From Gammaproteobacteria bacterium (GTDB taxonomy: Bacteria; Pseudomonadota; Gammaproteobacteria; Pseudomonadales; Azotimanducaceae): a stretch of 34,165 bases of DNA. Every line of letters starts with the position of its first letter. Position 1 is the stretch's first letter. The notes below the pieces were generated by a model. The model ran no database searches. It was not told the origin of the DNA and worked only from the letters and a program-made list of their open reading frames with translations. The stretch spans positions 1 through 34,165 of the forward strand of contig JAPOYI010000091.1 of assembly GCA_026706665.1 (NCBI GenBank), written 5' to 3'. This document shows, piece after piece, positions 32,927-34,165 of this stretch. A program made the translations under genes and the position numbers.

Positions 32927-34006
32927 TTAGCCCGGATCGTGTACCTCCTCAAGCATCAGCGTCTGCGTCGGGAACGCGATCTCCGCCCCGTGGGACTCGA
33001 TGATCTGCGCGATCCTGAGCAGGACGTCTTCCTTGATCATGTGGAAGTCCTCCCAGACCGTCGTCTTCGTGAAGGTATACACGAAGAAGTCGAGGGAAGA
33101 GGCTCCGAAACTGACGAGGTTGACCATCAGCGTGCGGGAGGTGTCTATCTCTGGATGGCTTCTCAACATGTCGCGCACGTCGTCGATGATGACCTTCACG
33201 ACGTTGATGTCGCCATACCGAACGCCGATGGTCTCGTAGATGCGGCGGTTCCTCATCCTGGACGGATTCTCGATCGAGATGCTGTTGAAGAGGCCGTTCG
33301 GCACGTACAGCGGACGTTGATCGAAGGTGCGTATCAGCGTCAGACGCCAGCCGATGTCTTCCACGGTGCCTTCAAGTTCACGGTCCGGCGAGCGGATCCA
33401 GTCTCCCACCGCGAACGGACGATCCAGGTAGATCATCAGCGCCCCGAAGAAGTTCGCCAGCAAGTCCCGCGCGGCGAACCCCACCGCGATGCCGCCGATG
33501 CCGCCGAACGCCAACACGCCGGCGACGCTGACGCCCATCGTCTGCAGCGCGATGAGGAAGGCCGTGATCACCACCGCAGCGCGAACCAGCTTGGCGCTGA
33601 CCGCCGCCGTCTGCGCATCCATCCGCCGTCCCGCCCTGCCCTGGTAGGCCGGATCGGAGATGCTCTTTTCCATGTAGGACACGAACCGCAACGCGAACCA
33701 CGCCATGAGCAGGATCGCGGCCAACTGACGCCCGACGCCAATGTAATTGAAGATTTCCGCCTTGGACTGCCCACTTGCGAGGTCCGCAGCCCAGGAAATG
33801 CCGATGACGTAGATGGCCCATCCCACGGGCTTGCGCGCGGCGAAGAGCACGGCGTCGTCGTACAGGTTGTGCGTCTTCCGCGCCTCGCGCTCCAGGCGAT
33901 CAAAGAAACGTTTTGCCGCGTAGCGCGCAATCAGCGTCAACAGGACGATGCCGAATACGTAACCGGCCCAGGTGTGCGCGGTGATCAGTTCGAGAAAGTC
34001 ACCCAT
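32927..34006 (-). CDS. MscS-family mechanosensitive channel
   Basis: A 359-residue small-conductance mechanosensitive channel that releases solutes on osmotic downshift. Hydrophobic helices lie near 12-28, 60-80, 92-112 and 135-160; the pore helix region is GIGGIAVGFAARDLLANFFGA, followed by LDRPFAVGDWI and the beta-domain segment VEDIGWRLTLIRTFDQRPLYVPN. The C-terminal alpha/beta domain is complete. The ATG at 34006 has GGAGA nine bases upstream. It is the first gene of a probable two-gene unit with the SulP transporter. Confidence 0.93.
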   Translation of the reverse strand: MGDFLELITAHTWAGYVFGIVLLTLIARYAAKRFFDRLEREARKTHNLYDDAVLFAARKPVGWAIYVIGISWAADLASGQSKAEIFNYIGVGRQLAAILLMAWFALRFVSYMEKSISDPAYQGRAGRRMDAQTAAVSAKLVRAAVVITAFLIALQTMGVSVAGVLAFGGIGGIAVGFAARDLLANFFGALMIYLDRPFAVGDWIRSPDRELEGTVEDIGWRLTLIRTFDQRPLYVPNGLFNSISIENPSRMRNRRIYETIGVRYGDINVVKVIIDDVRDMLRSHPEIDTSRTLMVNLVSFGASSLDFFVYTFTKTTVWEDFHMIKEDVLLRIAQIIESHGAEIAFPTQTLMLEEVHDPG

Positions 34007-34055
34007 GGTTCACGTTCTCCGCAGCGAGGAGGACAAACGTTGCAATGTCGATGGA

Positions 34056-34098
34056 TCAAGTCAAGTGCGACTGCCCGGCGGGTCAAGCGGGTGTCAAG
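34056..34098. promoter_or_regulatory. phased TCAAG direct repeats upstream of the MscS gene
   Basis: GTCAAG occurs at 34060, 34082 and 34093, i.e. at 22- and 11-base intervals, with an extra TCAAG at 34056. This is the spacing of two and one helical turns, as in direct-repeat sites of OmpR/PhoB-type regulators. Read on the minus strand these are CTTGAC repeats, some also -35-like. The binding protein is unknown. Confidence 0.3.
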
Positions 34099-34165
34099 CG
34101 GAGCGGGAGGAGCATATTCCAATAAGAAGATGAGCCTAAACTCGGGGTTTGGGGGTATTGAAAGA

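Noticed and set aside
1-34165. CRISPR array, tRNA or rRNA genes, intact transposase or integrase
   Set aside because: No regularly spaced short repeats, no T-loop/acceptor-stem patterns, no rRNA-like stretches and no transposase motifs were seen on either strand by eye.

Overview
The window is about 34 kb of GC-rich (roughly 60-65 %) bacterial DNA, most likely from a gammaproteobacterium. The best evidence is the overlapping pair mfd-csiV (CsiV is a gammaproteobacterial family) and a near-consensus gammaproteobacterial LexA box. The many oxidoreductases (Rieske oxygenase, Baeyer-Villiger-type monooxygenase, luciferase-like oxidoreductase, SDR, aldo/keto reductase, ThDP enzyme) suggest a catabolic heterotroph. 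Genus-level assignment is not possible from this sequence alone. No rRNA, tRNA, CRISPR array or intact transposase was seen.

Layout. (1) 1-1163: a shortened C5 cytosine methyltransferase behind a promoter with an operator-like palindrome, then a decayed scrap of a flavin monooxygenase. (2) 1164-16861: a 15.7-kb block bounded by two identical 121-bp sequences in inverted orientation, each beginning and ending in CTAG. Inside, on the minus strand, are a Rieske oxygenase, a VapBC-type toxin-antitoxin pair, a flavin monooxygenase and a lower-GC island of J-domain proteins (TerB-J gene split by a frameshift, plus a membrane-anchored J-like protein). These are followed by a ThDP enzyme, a AAA ATPase inserted in a patch of duplicated gene ends, an SDR, a luciferase-like oxidoreductase, a PRPP synthetase, a Tat-exported aldo/keto reductase and an amidase. 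(3) 16870-18120: a purine permease broken by two one-base insertions. (4) 18121-20510: a lower-GC cassette of a three-Cys-motif (Gp37/Gp68, DUF5131) gene and its partner tcmP, preceded by a LexA box. (5) 20511-21844: two hot-dog hydratase subunits and a Uma2 nuclease remnant. (6) 21898-26582: a three-gene 2-oxoacid:acceptor oxidoreductase operon. (7) 26731-34006: mfd-csiV, then on the opposite strand a SulP anion transporter and an MscS channel.

How the parts relate. The right third looks like stable core genome with tight overlaps (ATGA junctions). The left two thirds are accessory and rearranged: three partial or full copies of one SDR 3' end, a second 3' half of the ThDP gene with a 536-bp tract identical to the first, a scrap of the PRPP synthetase gene, and several genes broken by single-base changes. 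The most interesting regulatory prediction is that the three-Cys/TcmP pair is under SOS (DNA-damage) control. The most interesting structural observations are the 121-bp inverted pair and the repeated SDR 3' end around the ATPase.
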